The position numbers and the translations under genes are program-made. The notes below the pieces were generated by a model. That model ran no database searches. It was not told the origin of the DNA and saw only the letters and a list, made by a program, of their open reading frames with translations. From Celeribacter sp. PS-C1 (GTDB lineage Bacteria > Pseudomonadota > Alphaproteobacteria > Rhodobacterales > Rhodobacteraceae), in the NCBI RefSeq assembly GCF_019429625.1, contig NZ_JAHXRW010000008.1, forward strand, positions 119,177 to 183,176: DNA of 64,000 nt. Direction: 5' to 3'. Positions 35,461 through 45,658 of this stretch are shown here, piece after piece. Numbering within the stretch: the first letter of the stretch is position 1; every line of letters begins with the position of its first letter.

Positions 35461-37104
35461 TTACGACAGTTCGCCGTTCAGACCCTTTTCGATCAGACCG
35501 ATGGTCTCGTTTACACCATAGAGCGCCGCGAAGGACCCGAAACGCGGTCCTTGGGATTGACCCAAAAGCACCTCATAGAGCGCCTTGAACCAGTCGCGCA
35601 GGTTCTCGAACCCGTTGTTCTTGCCGACTGCGAAAACAATGCTCTGCAGGAAATCGCCATCCGCGAAATTCGCCTCCGGCAACGGCTCATCGTTGCCCAT
35701 ATCAGCGTTCTTCTTGGCAATCGCGGCCAATGCCACCTCTTCGGAGCCAAAGGCCGCCTTGAGGTCTTCCATAGCTGCGCGTTCCTGATCACTCGGCGCA
35801 CGGAAGGTTTTTTCCGGTTTCACGAAGTCGTTGTAATAGCGCACCGCATAGCCTGCCGCCGCATCAAGCTGCGGGTTGGCTTGCGGTGAGGCTTCCGGCG
35901 CATAGCGCTGGATAAACCCCCAAAGTTGGTCCTTTTCTTCTGCACCCGCCACGGAGGCGAGGTTCAAAAGCATTGAGAACGGCACCACCATATCAGACGC
36001 TGGCACATCGGCGCCGTGGATGTGGAACACCGGGTTCGCCGCCTGTTTCGCCGCGTCCTGCGTAGGGTAGGCGCGGAGCTGTTGATGATACTCATCCATC
36101 GCCCGTGGGATCACATCGAAATGCATCCGCTTCGCCGTTTTCGGCTTTTGATACATGAAATAGGCGAGACTCTCGGTCGAGGCATAGGTCAGCCATTCGT
36201 CAATCGACAGACCATTGCCCGAAGATTTCGAGATTTTCTGACCATTGGCGTCCAAGAACAGTTCATAGGTGAAATGCTCCGGCTTTTGCCCGCCCAGGAT
36301 TTCACAAATCCGGTCGTAGATCGGCGTGTTGGTCGAGTGGTCCTTGCCATACATCTCGAAATCCACACCAAGGGCCGCCCAGCGCGCGCCAAAGTCCGGT
36401 TTCCACTGCAATTTCACATTGCCGCCGGTGACCGGAAGGGTCCACTCTTTGCCATCCTCGTCATCAAAGGTGATCGTGTAATCGTCCTTGTTCACCTCTT
36501 TCATCGGCACGTAGAGCACACGACCGGTTTCCGGGTGGATCGGCAGGAAAATGGAATAGGTCGCCGCGCGTTCCTCACGCAGAGACTTCAACATCACCTT
36601 CATCACATCGTCGTATTTCTCGACGGCGCGCTTCAGAACCTCGTCGAACTGACCTGATTTGTAGAACTCGGTCGCCGAATAGAACTCATACTCGAACCCG
36701 AAGGTGTCGAGGAACCGGCGCAGCATGGCATTGTTGTGATGGCCAAAGCTTTCGAACTCTTCGAACGGGTCGTAGACAGAGGTCAGCGGCTTTTGAATGT
36801 CTTCTTTCAGGCGCTCCTGGTTCGGCACGTTCGACGGAATCTTGCGCATCCCGTCCATATCATCAGAAAAACAGATCAAACGCGTCGGCACGTCCGAGAT
36901 CACCTCAAACGCGCGGCGGATCATTGTCGTGCGCAGCACCTCGCCAAAGGTCCCGATATGCGGCAAACCCGACGGACCGTAACCGGTCTCAAAGAGCACA
37001 TAGCCCTTCTTGTCCTTGGATGCCTCATACCGTTTGAGTACAGTCCGGGCCTCTTCAAAGGGCCAGGCTTTCGAGCTCATACCGGCATCACGCAGGTCCG
37101 TCAT
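35461..37104 (-). CDS. lysK: Class I lysyl-tRNA synthetase
   Basis: 547 residues from the ATG at 37104. HIGH-like motif [10 protein letters not shown] at about residues 47-56 and KISKSSGNG (KMSKS-type) place it in class I, with [16 protein letters not shown] and [18 protein letters not shown] typical of the archaeal-type LysRS that alphaproteobacteria use in place of the class II enzyme. It charges tRNA-Lys. Single-gene unit ending at the terminator shared with the CHAD gene. Confidence 0.97.
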   Translation of the reverse strand: MTDLRDAGMSSKAWPFEEARTVLKRYEASKDKKGYVLFETGYGPSGLPHIGTFGEVLRTTMIRRAFEVISDVPTRLICFSDDMDGMRKIPSNVPNQERLKEDIQKPLTSVYDPFEEFESFGHHNNAMLRRFLDTFGFEYEFYSATEFYKSGQFDEVLKRAVEKYDDVMKVMLKSLREERAATYSIFLPIHPETGRVLYVPMKEVNKDDYTITFDDEDGKEWTLPVTGGNVKLQWKPDFGARWAALGVDFEMYGKDHSTNTPIYDRICEILGGQKPEHFTYELFLDANGQKISKSSGNGLSIDEWLTYASTESLAYFMYQKPKTAKRMHFDVIPRAMDEYHQQLRAYPTQDAAKQAANPVFHIHGADVPASDMVVPFSMLLNLASVAGAEEKDQLWGFIQRYAPEASPQANPQLDAAAGYAVRYYNDFVKPEKTFRAPSDQERAAMEDLKAAFGSEEVALAAIAKKNADMGNDEPLPEANFADGDFLQSIVFAVGKNNGFENLRDWFKALYEVLLGQSQGPRFGSFAALYGVNETIGLIEKGLNGELS

Positions 37105-37216
37105 TTTAAGCAATCCTTTTGTCGCACGGGTCTCTCCCGCAAGGCGCAACTCCTATTGAACACCCCGGCTTGCGTCAATATTGTTTGACCGCACATGCCC
37201 CTTTGGAGCCAATAAA

Positions 37217-37651
37217 ATGAACGATATTCCCCATTCCCTGACCCCCCAGGACTGTCTCGTCGCCGTGATGATCGCTCTGTCGATGTCCGATGAGAACATC
37301 CGCACCGCCGAATTGGTGACCATCGAGAATATCGTTAACCATTTGCCCATTTTCGGCGAATATGACCCGGACCGCATCAAAGTCGTCTCCTCGACCGTCT
37401 TCGACCTGTTTTCCGAAGAGGACGGTTTGGACGCGCTTTTCGGCCTTATTCGCGACAACCTGCCCATCTATCTGCACGAGACCGCCTATGCGCTGGCCTG
37501 TGACGTCGCCGCCGCCGATGGCCATACCTATGAGGCCGAGCTGCGTCTGCTCGAAGAGATTCGCTACGAATTGAACATCGACCGCCTTCATGCCGCTGCC
37601 ATTGAACGGGGTGCCCGTGCGCGCTACATGCTGATCCACGACACGATCTGA
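37217..37651 (+). CDS. TerB-like (tellurite resistance) domain protein
   Basis: 144 residues from the ATG at 37217. Helical TerB fold: DCLVAVMIALSMSDENIRTAELVTIENIV, then LHETAYALACDVAAADGHTYEAELRLLEEIRYELNID with the ADGxxxxxE acidic metal-site pattern repeated in part. A stand-alone TerB without other ter genes; the name comes from the family and does not imply tellurite resistance. Neighbours are unrelated. Confidence 0.85.
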   Translation: MNDIPHSLTPQDCLVAVMIALSMSDENIRTAELVTIENIVNHLPIFGEYDPDRIKVVSSTVFDLFSEEDGLDALFGLIRDNLPIYLHETAYALACDVAAADGHTYEAELRLLEEIRYELNIDRLHAAAIERGARARYMLIHDTI

Positions 37652-37691
37652 CACTTGGGCTTCGGGCCCGCACACCCCATGGGAGGCCCGC

Positions 37692-38300
37692 ATGCCCCGT
37701 TTCACCTATCTCTACGACACCTATTGTGGCTGGTGCTACGCCGGCGCGCCCGTGATCTCCGCCTTGGTCGAGGCGGGCGCAGAGGTGACGATGCATCACC
37801 GTCTTTTGTTCGCGCCAGAGCATGCCCAAAGGATGGGTGCGGGCCTCGGCGCCATGATCGAACAACACGACGCCCGCGCGGAGCAGCTGTCCGGCCAACC
37901 GTTCAGCGATCTGTACCGCGAAAACATCCTGCGTGCGCCCGACGAAAAACTCGACTCGAGCCTGACCGCTGCGGCGGCCGCCCTTGTCCATGACCAAGGC
38001 GCAAAAGTCGAAATGGCGCTGGCCCGCCGTCTGCAAAAGGCGCGCTGGGAAGAGGGCCGTTCGGCACAGGATGCCGATTACATCACGGAAATTCTGCGCA
38101 AAGAGTTCGGCATTGAGACACCGCTCTCTGAGGGCAAAGCGCCCGCGCTTAAAATGGCGCGCGAAACGGAAACCCTGATGCACCAATACGGCCTGTCCGG
38201 CGTGCCGGTGCTGATCATGGAGCGCGACGACACGCTCTACAACGTTGCTCTGTCGGACTATTATCGCCAGCCGGATGAGATCACCACGCTGTTGACCTGA
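37692..38300 (+). CDS. DsbA family (FrnE/HCCA isomerase-like) oxidoreductase
   Basis: 202 residues. Thioredoxin fold with an active-site CGWC at residues 12-15 (YDTYCGWCYA), a helical insert (MGAGLGAMIEQHDAR) and the cis-Pro loop SGVPVLIM. FrnE-like proteins act on disulfides or glutathione adducts in the cytosol. No signal peptide. Lies 40 bases after the TerB gene. Confidence 0.88.
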   Translation: MPRFTYLYDTYCGWCYAGAPVISALVEAGAEVTMHHRLLFAPEHAQRMGAGLGAMIEQHDARAEQLSGQPFSDLYRENILRAPDEKLDSSLTAAAAALVHDQGAKVEMALARRLQKARWEEGRSAQDADYITEILRKEFGIETPLSEGKAPALKMARETETLMHQYGLSGVPVLIMERDDTLYNVALSDYYRQPDEITTLLT

Positions 38301-38311
38301 CCCACCGGCGG

Positions 38312-39838
38312 CTACTCAGCGAATGCACCGGCCGGCCCCAAGGCGCCCCAGCGCTCAATCAATGCCTGCTGCAATCTTTTAGCACGAGCATTGAACGGCC
38401 GCGCCCCTCGCGGAATTTCCGCGCCTTGTGCCTGTGCCGCTTCGCGCCGCGACACATCGGCGACAAAGATCGCGAACGCCATACGCTTGCCCCCCGGCGC
38501 GTCCAAATACCCCGCCAGAGTTGACACGAAATTCAGCGTTCCGGTCTTGGCCACAACCGTCAGCGGGTGATCCTTTATCACGCCACCCCGGTCATCTTTC
38601 ATCAGGAATTGCTTCAGAAGTGGTGCCAAACGCGCCTCGACACCCGGCGCCACCAACATATGGGCAAGATCAACCGTGGTCACTTCTGATGCACCTCCAA
38701 GGCCCGAATGATCCACAAAAGATATATGACGCATGTTCAGCGCCTCACGCGCCCAGTCACTCATCGCTTGGGCTGAGCTCAGCAAACCATTCACTGCGAG
38801 ACCTCGGGATAGAGTGGCCGCAAGCCCCAAAACCTCTGCGGTCAGATTGGTCGAATACTTCAACATATCGCGCACGACGACACTCAAAGGCGCGCTTTCG
38901 ATCCGCGCGATCTCCTCGCCGGTCTCCGCCAGCCTCTGCCCTTGAGGCAATCGAAGCCCCTGCGCGCCGGCCACCGCCTGAAACACTTCACCCGCGTAAA
39001 GCCCCGGGAGCCGCACCGGCAACCACCGCGCGCCGCCATTTCCCAATGCGCTTCGCGCCACAGTCCATTCATCGCGTCCCTGCCCGGCCACATGATCAAA
39101 CACCGGCAAATTGCGCGCGGCCACGCTGATCCTCGCAATGCGCACATCCGGCGCATAGCGCTCGGCGCGGGCGTCCATCTTGAGACTGTAGCCCTCGCCC
39201 TGTTTTTTCCATTCGAAATGCACGCGGTTGTAATTCAGGTTCAGCCCCGAAATCGTCGGATTATAGCCCGCATAGTCCGTCTGCGCCGCGTCGATCTCAT
39301 CAATCCGGGGCAAGGCCGTGTCATCGATCAAAAACCGACCGCTGACGCCTTTGATGCCTTGCTCCACAAGCTGTCCGGCCAGCGCAGCCAAACCATCCGT
39401 ATCCAAGGTCGGGTCGCCCCCGCCCGACAGGATCAGATCGCCCTGCACGATCCCGTTCACCACCGGCCCGCTGCGCAGCACCCGCGTGGCAAAACGATGG
39501 TCCGCGCCCAGATGTTCGAGCGCATAAAGCGCGGTCACGGCCTTAGCGACCGAAGCTGGCGGCAGTCGAAGCAACGGCCCGTGGGTTTCATGAAGAACGC
39601 CGGTTGCACTGTCCGCCACGGCATAGCTGACCTGCCCCGACAGCCCAGAGGCTGCGATCAAAGCTTCGCCGGTCGGGATCGACTGAAGATAAAGATCCGC
39701 AGGACGCGGCTTCGGCAGCGGAGAAGCAACCAGTTCTTGCGCCAAAGCGCCGCGTGCCATCCCTGCGTGGGCGACACCACCCAGCAGAAGCCCAAGCATC
39801 CCGCGTCGATTGATCCGTGAATTTCCTGTCTGCATCAT
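38312..39838 (-). CDS. dacB: D-alanyl-D-alanine carboxypeptidase/endopeptidase (PBP4-like)
   Basis: 508 residues. Twin-arginine-like leader NRRGMLGLLLGG near residue 10, then the S13 active site: SxxK at Ser96-Lys99 (PPASVAKAV), SxN in KYSTNLTAE and KTG in VVAKTGTLNF. The family's domain II insertion spans roughly 120-330. Cleaves the terminal D-Ala and D-Ala-mDAP cross-links of peptidoglycan in the periplasm. Followed (in transcription order) by the convergent DsbA gene. Confidence 0.95.
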   Translation of the reverse strand: MMQTGNSRINRRGMLGLLLGGVAHAGMARGALAQELVASPLPKPRPADLYLQSIPTGEALIAASGLSGQVSYAVADSATGVLHETHGPLLRLPPASVAKAVTALYALEHLGADHRFATRVLRSGPVVNGIVQGDLILSGGGDPTLDTDGLAALAGQLVEQGIKGVSGRFLIDDTALPRIDEIDAAQTDYAGYNPTISGLNLNYNRVHFEWKKQGEGYSLKMDARAERYAPDVRIARISVAARNLPVFDHVAGQGRDEWTVARSALGNGGARWLPVRLPGLYAGEVFQAVAGAQGLRLPQGQRLAETGEEIARIESAPLSVVVRDMLKYSTNLTAEVLGLAATLSRGLAVNGLLSSAQAMSDWAREALNMRHISFVDHSGLGGASEVTTVDLAHMLVAPGVEARLAPLLKQFLMKDDRGGVIKDHPLTVVAKTGTLNFVSTLAGYLDAPGGKRMAFAIFVADVSRREAAQAQGAEIPRGARPFNARAKRLQQALIERWGALGPAGAFAE

Positions 39839-39924
39839 GGCCGTGAGTTAAGCCTGCGTTTGCGTCATGGGCAAGACGGGAAAACCTGTCTTTTGCTCCC
39901 CCTGAGCCCGCGGGGCACATGCGG

Positions 39925-40530
39925 TCAGTCCCGCACCCAACCGCCCTTTGCTCGGATCTCCGTCGAGGAAGCATCCGACATCGGCACGTTGATAAAACAC
40001 CAACAAGGAGCCCCGCATCGCCCCAAAAGCCGCGAGGCGCGGGGCGAGAGTTTCGCATGGGCAAAGCTTTGCGCCGCCACCGAATTGCGCGCAGCACCGC
40101 GCGTGCCGGGTCGGGCAATTACGCCTACAGGCGTGGTTTTCATAATCTCTCGCCAATCCTGCCAGAGATGAAACTGCGCCAGATTGTCGGCTCCCATCAG
40201 CCACACGAAGGTCACGCCAGGATAGAGTGCTTTGATCGCCTCAAGCGTCGCCGACGTATAGCGCGTGCCCGTGCGCGCCTCGATGTCCGTGACTTCGACT
40301 TTGGGGTGATCCATGATCTCGCGGGCGTGGGCCAGGCGCCGCTCCATACTTGCAGGACCCTTTTCTTTCAAAGGGTTCCCCGGGCTGACCAACCACCAGA
40401 CACGATCAAGATTAAATCGTTTCAGCGCCATTTTGGTGATATGCACATGCCCCTCATGCGCGGGATCAAACGATCCCCCGAGCAGGCCGATCACTTGACC
40501 GGGGCGGGCATATGGCAGGTTACAACGCAT
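39925..40530 (-). CDS. nadD: Nicotinate-nucleotide adenylyltransferase
   Basis: 201 residues from the ATG at 40530; another in-frame ATG is at 40542. The nucleotidyltransferase motif [17 protein letters not shown] (GSFDPxHxGH) and the C-terminal SSTEIR motif are both present, with [12 protein letters not shown] and [16 protein letters not shown] in between. NadD makes nicotinic acid adenine dinucleotide from NaMN. Transcribed divergently from the MarR-GNAT gene, so their promoters overlap. Confidence 0.96.
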   Translation of the reverse strand: MRCNLPYARPGQVIGLLGGSFDPAHEGHVHITKMALKRFNLDRVWWLVSPGNPLKEKGPASMERRLAHAREIMDHPKVEVTDIEARTGTRYTSATLEAIKALYPGVTFVWLMGADNLAQFHLWQDWREIMKTTPVGVIARPGTRGAARNSVAAQSFAHAKLSPRASRLLGRCGAPCWCFINVPMSDASSTEIRAKGGWVRD

Positions 40531-40574
40531 GCCGTCCTGCATGGCGACAAGCCGTGTGACTGTCAATCTCTCCC

Positions 40575-40630
40575 TTGACGCCAAAACTTACCTGACTAAA
40601 GTCAGGAAAAATAAAAGACTTCAGTCAGGT
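40575..40630 (+). promoter_or_regulatory. MarR-controlled promoter with AGTCAGG operators
   Basis: TTGACG (40575-40580), 16 bases, then TAAAGT (40597-40602) reads as a sigma-70-type promoter. The palindrome CCTGAC-TAAA-GTCAGG (40591-40606) covers the -10 box, and a further AGTCAGGT half-site lies at 40623-40630 just before the start codon. The arrangement is typical of MarR autorepression. Confidence 0.7.
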
Positions 40631-40636
40631 ATCTTC

Positions 40637-41512
40637 ATGCCCCTCAATCCCGTCTCCCGCATCCGCCGTTTCAACCGCGCTGTCACGACTGAAACCGGCG
40701 TCTTGGATCAAAGCTTTCTCGGACGTGGCCGCCCTCTTGGCGCGGCCCGAGTTTTGAACGCCATCGGTCCTGCGGGGCGCGCTGTCTCCGACATCCGGGC
40801 CTTTCTCGATCTCGACACCGGGCTGTTGTCGCGCCTTTTGCGCAGCCTTGAGGACGAGGGCCTGATCGACGTCGCGGAAGACCGCAAAGACAAACGCCGC
40901 CGCTTTGCCGTTCTGACGCCGGAGGGGCATCGCGAATACGAGGCCTATGAGGCGCTGTCCAACGACCGCGCGCAGGCGCTTTTGGACCGCCATCCCCATC
41001 CGGAACAGCTCTTGGCAGCGATGGATCTGATCGCCTCTGCCCTGGGCCGCGACCGGATTGAGATCGTCGAAATGGACCCCGACAGCCCCACCGCGTTTCA
41101 TTGCCTGGAAAGCTACTACGCCGAATTGGCCACCCGCCTCTCCGCCGGCTACGACCCGGCCAAAGCCGCCCGCGCCGGCAGCGAAGACATGCGCCCCCCG
41201 CGCGGGCAATTCCTCGTGGCCTTGTCAGATGGGTTGCCGTCCGGCTGCGTGGGATTGAAAGGCACCGATAAAGGCTACGCTGAAATCAAACGCCTCTGGG
41301 TCGCGCCTTCTGCAAGGGGGCTGGGATTGGCGAAACGCCTGATGTCAGAGGTTGAAAACCACGCGCGTGAGATGGGCATTACCACGCTTCGACTGGACAC
41401 CAATTCAGCCCTCCCGGAAGCGGCGGGATTGTATCAGCGGTTGGAGTGGAGTGAGATAGACCGTTTTAACGACGATCCTTATCCGGATTTGTTTTTTGAG
41501 AAGAGGGTGTGA
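40637..41512 (+). CDS. MarR-GNAT fusion protein
   Basis: 291 residues from the ATG at 40637. Residues 1-140 form a MarR winged helix (ETGVLDQSFLGRGRPLG, LLSRLLRSLEDEGLIDVAEDRKDKRRRFAVLTPEG). Residues 145-291 form a GNAT acetyltransferase: YAEIKRLWVAPSARGLGLAKRLM with the R/Q-x-x-G-x-G/A-like acetyl-CoA loop, and TTLRLDTNSALPEAAGLYQRLEW. Such fusions occur in many proteobacteria, probably sensing and acetylating a small molecule. Autoregulation through the AGTCAGG sites is likely. The orphan gene is convergent. Confidence 0.93.
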   Translation: MPLNPVSRIRRFNRAVTTETGVLDQSFLGRGRPLGAARVLNAIGPAGRAVSDIRAFLDLDTGLLSRLLRSLEDEGLIDVAEDRKDKRRRFAVLTPEGHREYEAYEALSNDRAQALLDRHPHPEQLLAAMDLIASALGRDRIEIVEMDPDSPTAFHCLESYYAELATRLSAGYDPAKAARAGSEDMRPPRGQFLVALSDGLPSGCVGLKGTDKGYAEIKRLWVAPSARGLGLAKRLMSEVENHAREMGITTLRLDTNSALPEAAGLYQRLEWSEIDRFNDDPYPDLFFEKRV

Positions 41513-41515
41513 GGG

Positions 41516-42325
41516 TTAATCGTCGTCGCGAGCGTCACCAGGGGCTAAGATCAGTAATGGCAATTTGAACTCACCTGACTTCTGAACGAGTTCGGATGGA
41601 AATTCATACTCGACCGTCGCTTCCTGATCGCGGCCTAGGTGGTCAACGAAAATACCTTTCGAAAGAATATGCGCTGCGCGTATGACCTCCGAAGAAGCAT
41701 CGAGAAGCAACCAATCGAGGAAGTCCTGATATTTCTCAACTCGCTCTTGCCGTGTTTCAGCCTCGAGGTGCGTTTCGAGAAAGCCCGCGAACACCCAATC
41801 ATCCACAGTGGGGAAAGAAGAAGCACCCATTGTGTCATGAAACAGCATACGACCATCCGCATTAGGGAGATCTGCTTTCAGCCAACTTTTTACTTCGGAT
41901 GGCGGAGTGTGTCCGCCAAGATGATTTCTCATCTGCTTTGAAAATTTATGCCACTTACTGTGCCTGAGTGCTTCGACAGGCTCAAAGCACTTTTCCACAG
42001 CAGCTTCGAATGCATTTTGCTCAGCTTGCTCGGCATTTCGTTTTTTTCTTCTATTTTCTAGAAACCCGCCGAGCGCGAAGATGGTCTCGCAAACTTTGAG
42101 GTTGAGCAGCCGAATGTACATGTGATCGCGCGACACAGCGACCTTTGCCAATGTGGGATTTTCTGGTCGGCCTGCTATCGATGCCATCAACATCATTCGT
42201 AAGTGGTTCACCTCTTCTGCAAACATGACAATTGTAAGCAAAAGCGCGGCCGCATCTTCCCCAATCGTCTCGAGATCAGACTTGTTAACGTTGATTTCTA
42301 GAAATTCGACTTTTGATAACTTCAT
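41516..42325 (-). CDS. A+T-richer orphan protein of unknown function
   Basis: 269 residues from the ATG at 42325 (MKLSKVEFLEIN). Largely helical and acidic; two central stretches, EDAAALLLTIVMFAEEVNHLRMM and RLLNLKVCETIFALGG, look like buried helices. No recognisable domain, no signal peptide. Base composition is visibly more A+T than in the flanking genes and codon use differs (more ATA/AAT/TTT), so it may be acquired. It is convergent to the MarR-GNAT gene, three bases apart. Confidence 0.65.
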   Translation of the reverse strand: MKLSKVEFLEINVNKSDLETIGEDAAALLLTIVMFAEEVNHLRMMLMASIAGRPENPTLAKVAVSRDHMYIRLLNLKVCETIFALGGFLENRRKKRNAEQAEQNAFEAAVEKCFEPVEALRHSKWHKFSKQMRNHLGGHTPPSEVKSWLKADLPNADGRMLFHDTMGASSFPTVDDWVFAGFLETHLEAETRQERVEKYQDFLDWLLLDASSEVIRAAHILSKGIFVDHLGRDQEATVEYEFPSELVQKSGEFKLPLLILAPGDARDDD

Positions 42326-42449
42326 TGAACACCCCCCGGACAAATATAAGACGCCTTCTGAAGTCTAAGCTTCATCGTTCCAATTGCCATCCCCCCTCTT
42401 CCCACGCTAAACCACCGCCCAAACCATTCCCCCCAAAGGAGCCCGTACA

Positions 42450-44105
<1,656 letters not shown>

Positions 44106-44113
44106 AATGGATC

Positions 44114-44139
44114 AAAAGGCGCCTTCGGGCGCCTTTTTT
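44114..44139 (+). terminator. Intrinsic terminator of ettA
   Basis: AAAAGGCGCC-TTCG-GGCGCC then TTTTTT; a classic stem with TTCG tetraloop. Confidence 0.95.
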
Positions 44140-44251
44140 GTTGCTGACAAAGAGATTGTTCTCATTTTGTTCCGATACGCAATTGACCGCACCCCAGAGA
44201 ATCTGTATTTTGTATGACATACCTTGAAGCACCACTAAATGCGGTACGAAG

Positions 44252-44484
44252 ATGACTTAGCACCTCGCAGAGCGAGTACGGTGAAAGTCATTCTGAACGA
44301 GAGTCAGCCCCTAGCGGGGCTATGTCGAGTAAACTAGCGGCGAAAGGCTAAGGAGGCCCGACAGCGGGATGCTGTTCGGACAACTTCCGCCCGAGCAACT
44401 AATCGGCCGAAAGGTTGCTCAAACCGCCGGAATTGGGGCGGAATATAAATACTGAGCGAACCTTAATCGCTCATCCGGATGAGC
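44252..44484 (+). ncRNA. Candidate multi-helix structured RNA of unknown class
   Basis: Reading left to right I find: ATGACTT (44252-58) pairing AAGTCAT (44285-91) enclosing CTCGC-AGA-GCGAG; CTGA/TCAG (44293/44304); AGCCCC-TAGC-GGGGCT (44306-321); GTCG/CGAC (44324/44359) enclosing TAGC-GGCGAAAG-GCTA; ACAGC/GCTGT; GAGCAAC (44393-99) with GTTGCTC (44414-20); CCGCC/GGCGG (44424/44437); TGAGCGA/TCGCTCA (44453/44467); and the palindrome GCTCATCCGGATGAGC (44469-84). GAAA loops occur twice. No coding frame spans it. It sits between the ettA terminator and a 31-residue ORF with its own terminator. Some helices exclude each other, as in a switch. Not recognised as RNase P, tmRNA, 6S or a riboswitch. 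Confidence 0.55.
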
Positions 44485-44504
44485 ATCGCTTAGGATAAAT
44501 TCCA

Positions 44505-44600
44505 ATGCGGTTTTCATTCAAAATCGAGGGACGGGTCTCGTATGGTGACATTATTGGAACCATATCACTCGTACTGACAATCATAGCGCTTTTTATATGA
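44505..44600 (+). CDS. Small single-span membrane peptide (31 residues)
   Basis: ATG at 44505, TGA at 44598-44600; TTAGGA about 9 bases upstream. The product starts MRFSFKIEGR and continues with a hydrophobic span GDIIGTISLVLTIIALFI to its end, with no residue after the span. It is preceded by the structured element and followed at once by a hairpin terminator (44606-44625), so it appears to be a complete small gene. Alternatives are a truncated larger protein or the leader of one; type I toxin-like peptides have this size and composition. Confidence 0.5.
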   Translation: MRFSFKIEGRVSYGDIIGTISLVLTIIALFI

Positions 44601-44605
44601 TCGTC

Positions 44606-44625
44606 GGGCGGTCTTCGGGCCGCCC
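44606..44625 (+). terminator. Terminator after the 31-residue ORF
   Basis: GGGCGG-TCTTCGGG-CCGCCC, followed by TCATTGATTT. Weak T-run but a strong stem. Confidence 0.6.
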
Positions 44626-44668
44626 TCATTGATTTCCCCCCCTCCGCGCCTGACCCGAGGAGGTTCGA

Positions 44669-44782
44669 GTGAAACGCGTTCCTTTTGTACAAGAGGTGCG
44701 CCGTTCCCAGTCGGCACACCTTCGGCGTGACGGAGCGGCTCTGGCGGCTTTCGCACAGTGCTCCGCGAAGACTCGCGTTTAA
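44669..44782 (+). CDS. Possible 37-residue basic peptide
   Basis: GTG start at 44669 with GAGGAGG 6 bases upstream; starts MKRVPFVQEVRRSQ and ends at TAA. Rich in Arg, Ala and Ser. Strong ribosome site is the main evidence; no homologue is recognised, and the opposite strand also has open frames. Low confidence. Confidence 0.3.
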   Translation: MKRVPFVQEVRRSQSAHLRRDGAALAAFAQCSAKTRV

Positions 44783-44832
44783 GATGCCAAGGGCGTCCTG
44801 TACCCCACACTCAAACGCTTTCCAGGTCCATC

Positions 44833-44973
44833 TCAGAACACGCCTCGCCCCGCGGCTTTAGAACGTTGAGATGCGAACACTGGCGCGCTCTCACGCCCCA
44901 AGACGAGGGTGCGCGTACGGTGATCGAGGGCGTTGAGGCGTCCGTTGCGGGCTTTTTCTGCGAAGTTGGTCAT
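44833..44973 (-). CDS. Micro-ORF, 46 residues, second of a related tandem pair
   Basis: ATG at 44973 with GGAGAT 7 bases upstream. Begins MTNFAEKARNGRLNALDHRTRT and ends AAGRGVF. Against the ORF at 45035-45178 it shares FA at residues 4-5, Arg12, Asn14 and the block RTR at 19-21, so the pair looks homologous. Basic, no hydrophobic segment. Function unknown. Confidence 0.45.
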   Translation of the reverse strand: MTNFAEKARNGRLNALDHRTRTLVLGRESAPVFASQRSKAAGRGVF

Positions 44974-45034
44974 TGCATATCTCCGTGTGTATCTCTGCGG
45001 TGTTGGAATTGAGGCGTTCGGGGAACTGTGGCGA

Positions 45035-45178
45035 TTAGATCGGGCGACCGAGTCGCTCAAACGGCGTGTCGCAGAATTGAAAGGAGCCTTCTCCCTTTCG
45101 GCGCGGCGCAATATGACGCGTGCGCTGCTCCGGCGTGTTGTTCCGTTCAGTATGCAAAATGCCAGCGAAAGTATTCAT
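45035..45178 (-). CDS. Micro-ORF, 47 residues, first of a related tandem pair
   Basis: ATG at 45178 with AGGGA 7 bases upstream. Begins MNTFAGILHTERNNTPEQRTR, sharing FA(4-5), R12, N14 and RTR(19-21) with its downstream neighbour, then a basic PRRKGEG segment and C-terminal FERLGRPI. 61 bases separate the two; both have ribosome sites. No family known. Confidence 0.45.
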   Translation of the reverse strand: MNTFAGILHTERNNTPEQRTRHIAPRRKGEGSFQFCDTPFERLGRPI

Positions 45179-45658
45179 GGGGGGGTCCCTGTAAGTCAGT
45201 GTCTCGTTTGTTACTCAAACCGCCACAATCACTACACAGGATCACTATTGCGCCACGTTTTGGCAAAAAATGGACCAAAAAGCGCCCAATTCGCGCCCAT
45301 TTTTGGTCAAAACCATGTCAACCAGAGGTTGAACTTCACTTTAAAGAGGATGTTTGGGGCATCAATGTGATCAAAAGACGGCTTTTCCCGACATTCACCA
45401 AACCTACCGGCACGGCCCAAAACATCATTTCGCCATGGAAGAACCGCAATCCATTTGTCGCTCGTCCCTCGTCTTTTCAAGACGTTTCATCGCAGTGGAA
45501 ATCCCTATACAATTCACTGGAAATCTGCCATACGGGTCGGGCTAAGTTACCTCTTTCGACCCTTCTGTTCTCCTTCACCGGCCACAGTCATCGAACGACT
45601 ACGACGACGCCGGGTTGCTGCACTCTCGCGAGCGACAAGACAAACAGGAGTAAACACG
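45179..45658. other. Interval upstream of cspA with a 9-bp hairpin
   Basis: About 480 bases. Holds GACCAAAAA / TTTTTGGTC (45273-45281 and 45300-45308) around two GCGCCC copies, the promoter of the micro-ORF pair leftward, and the cspA promoter rightward; a possible -10 TATACA at 45506 would give a long cspA leader of about 140 bases, as usual for cold-shock mRNAs. No gene seen. Confidence 0.5.

Noticed and set aside
37217..37651. Tellurite-resistance operon
   Set aside because: Only a TerB domain is present; no terC, terD or terZ nearby.
44252..44320. Group II intron domain V or RNase P
   Set aside because: GTGAAAGTC is reminiscent, but the AGC/GTTC boundaries of domain V and the conserved RNase P blocks are absent.
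44565..44810. 81-codon frame on the minus strand
   Set aside because: No ribosome site, overlaps the terminator and a better plus-strand frame.
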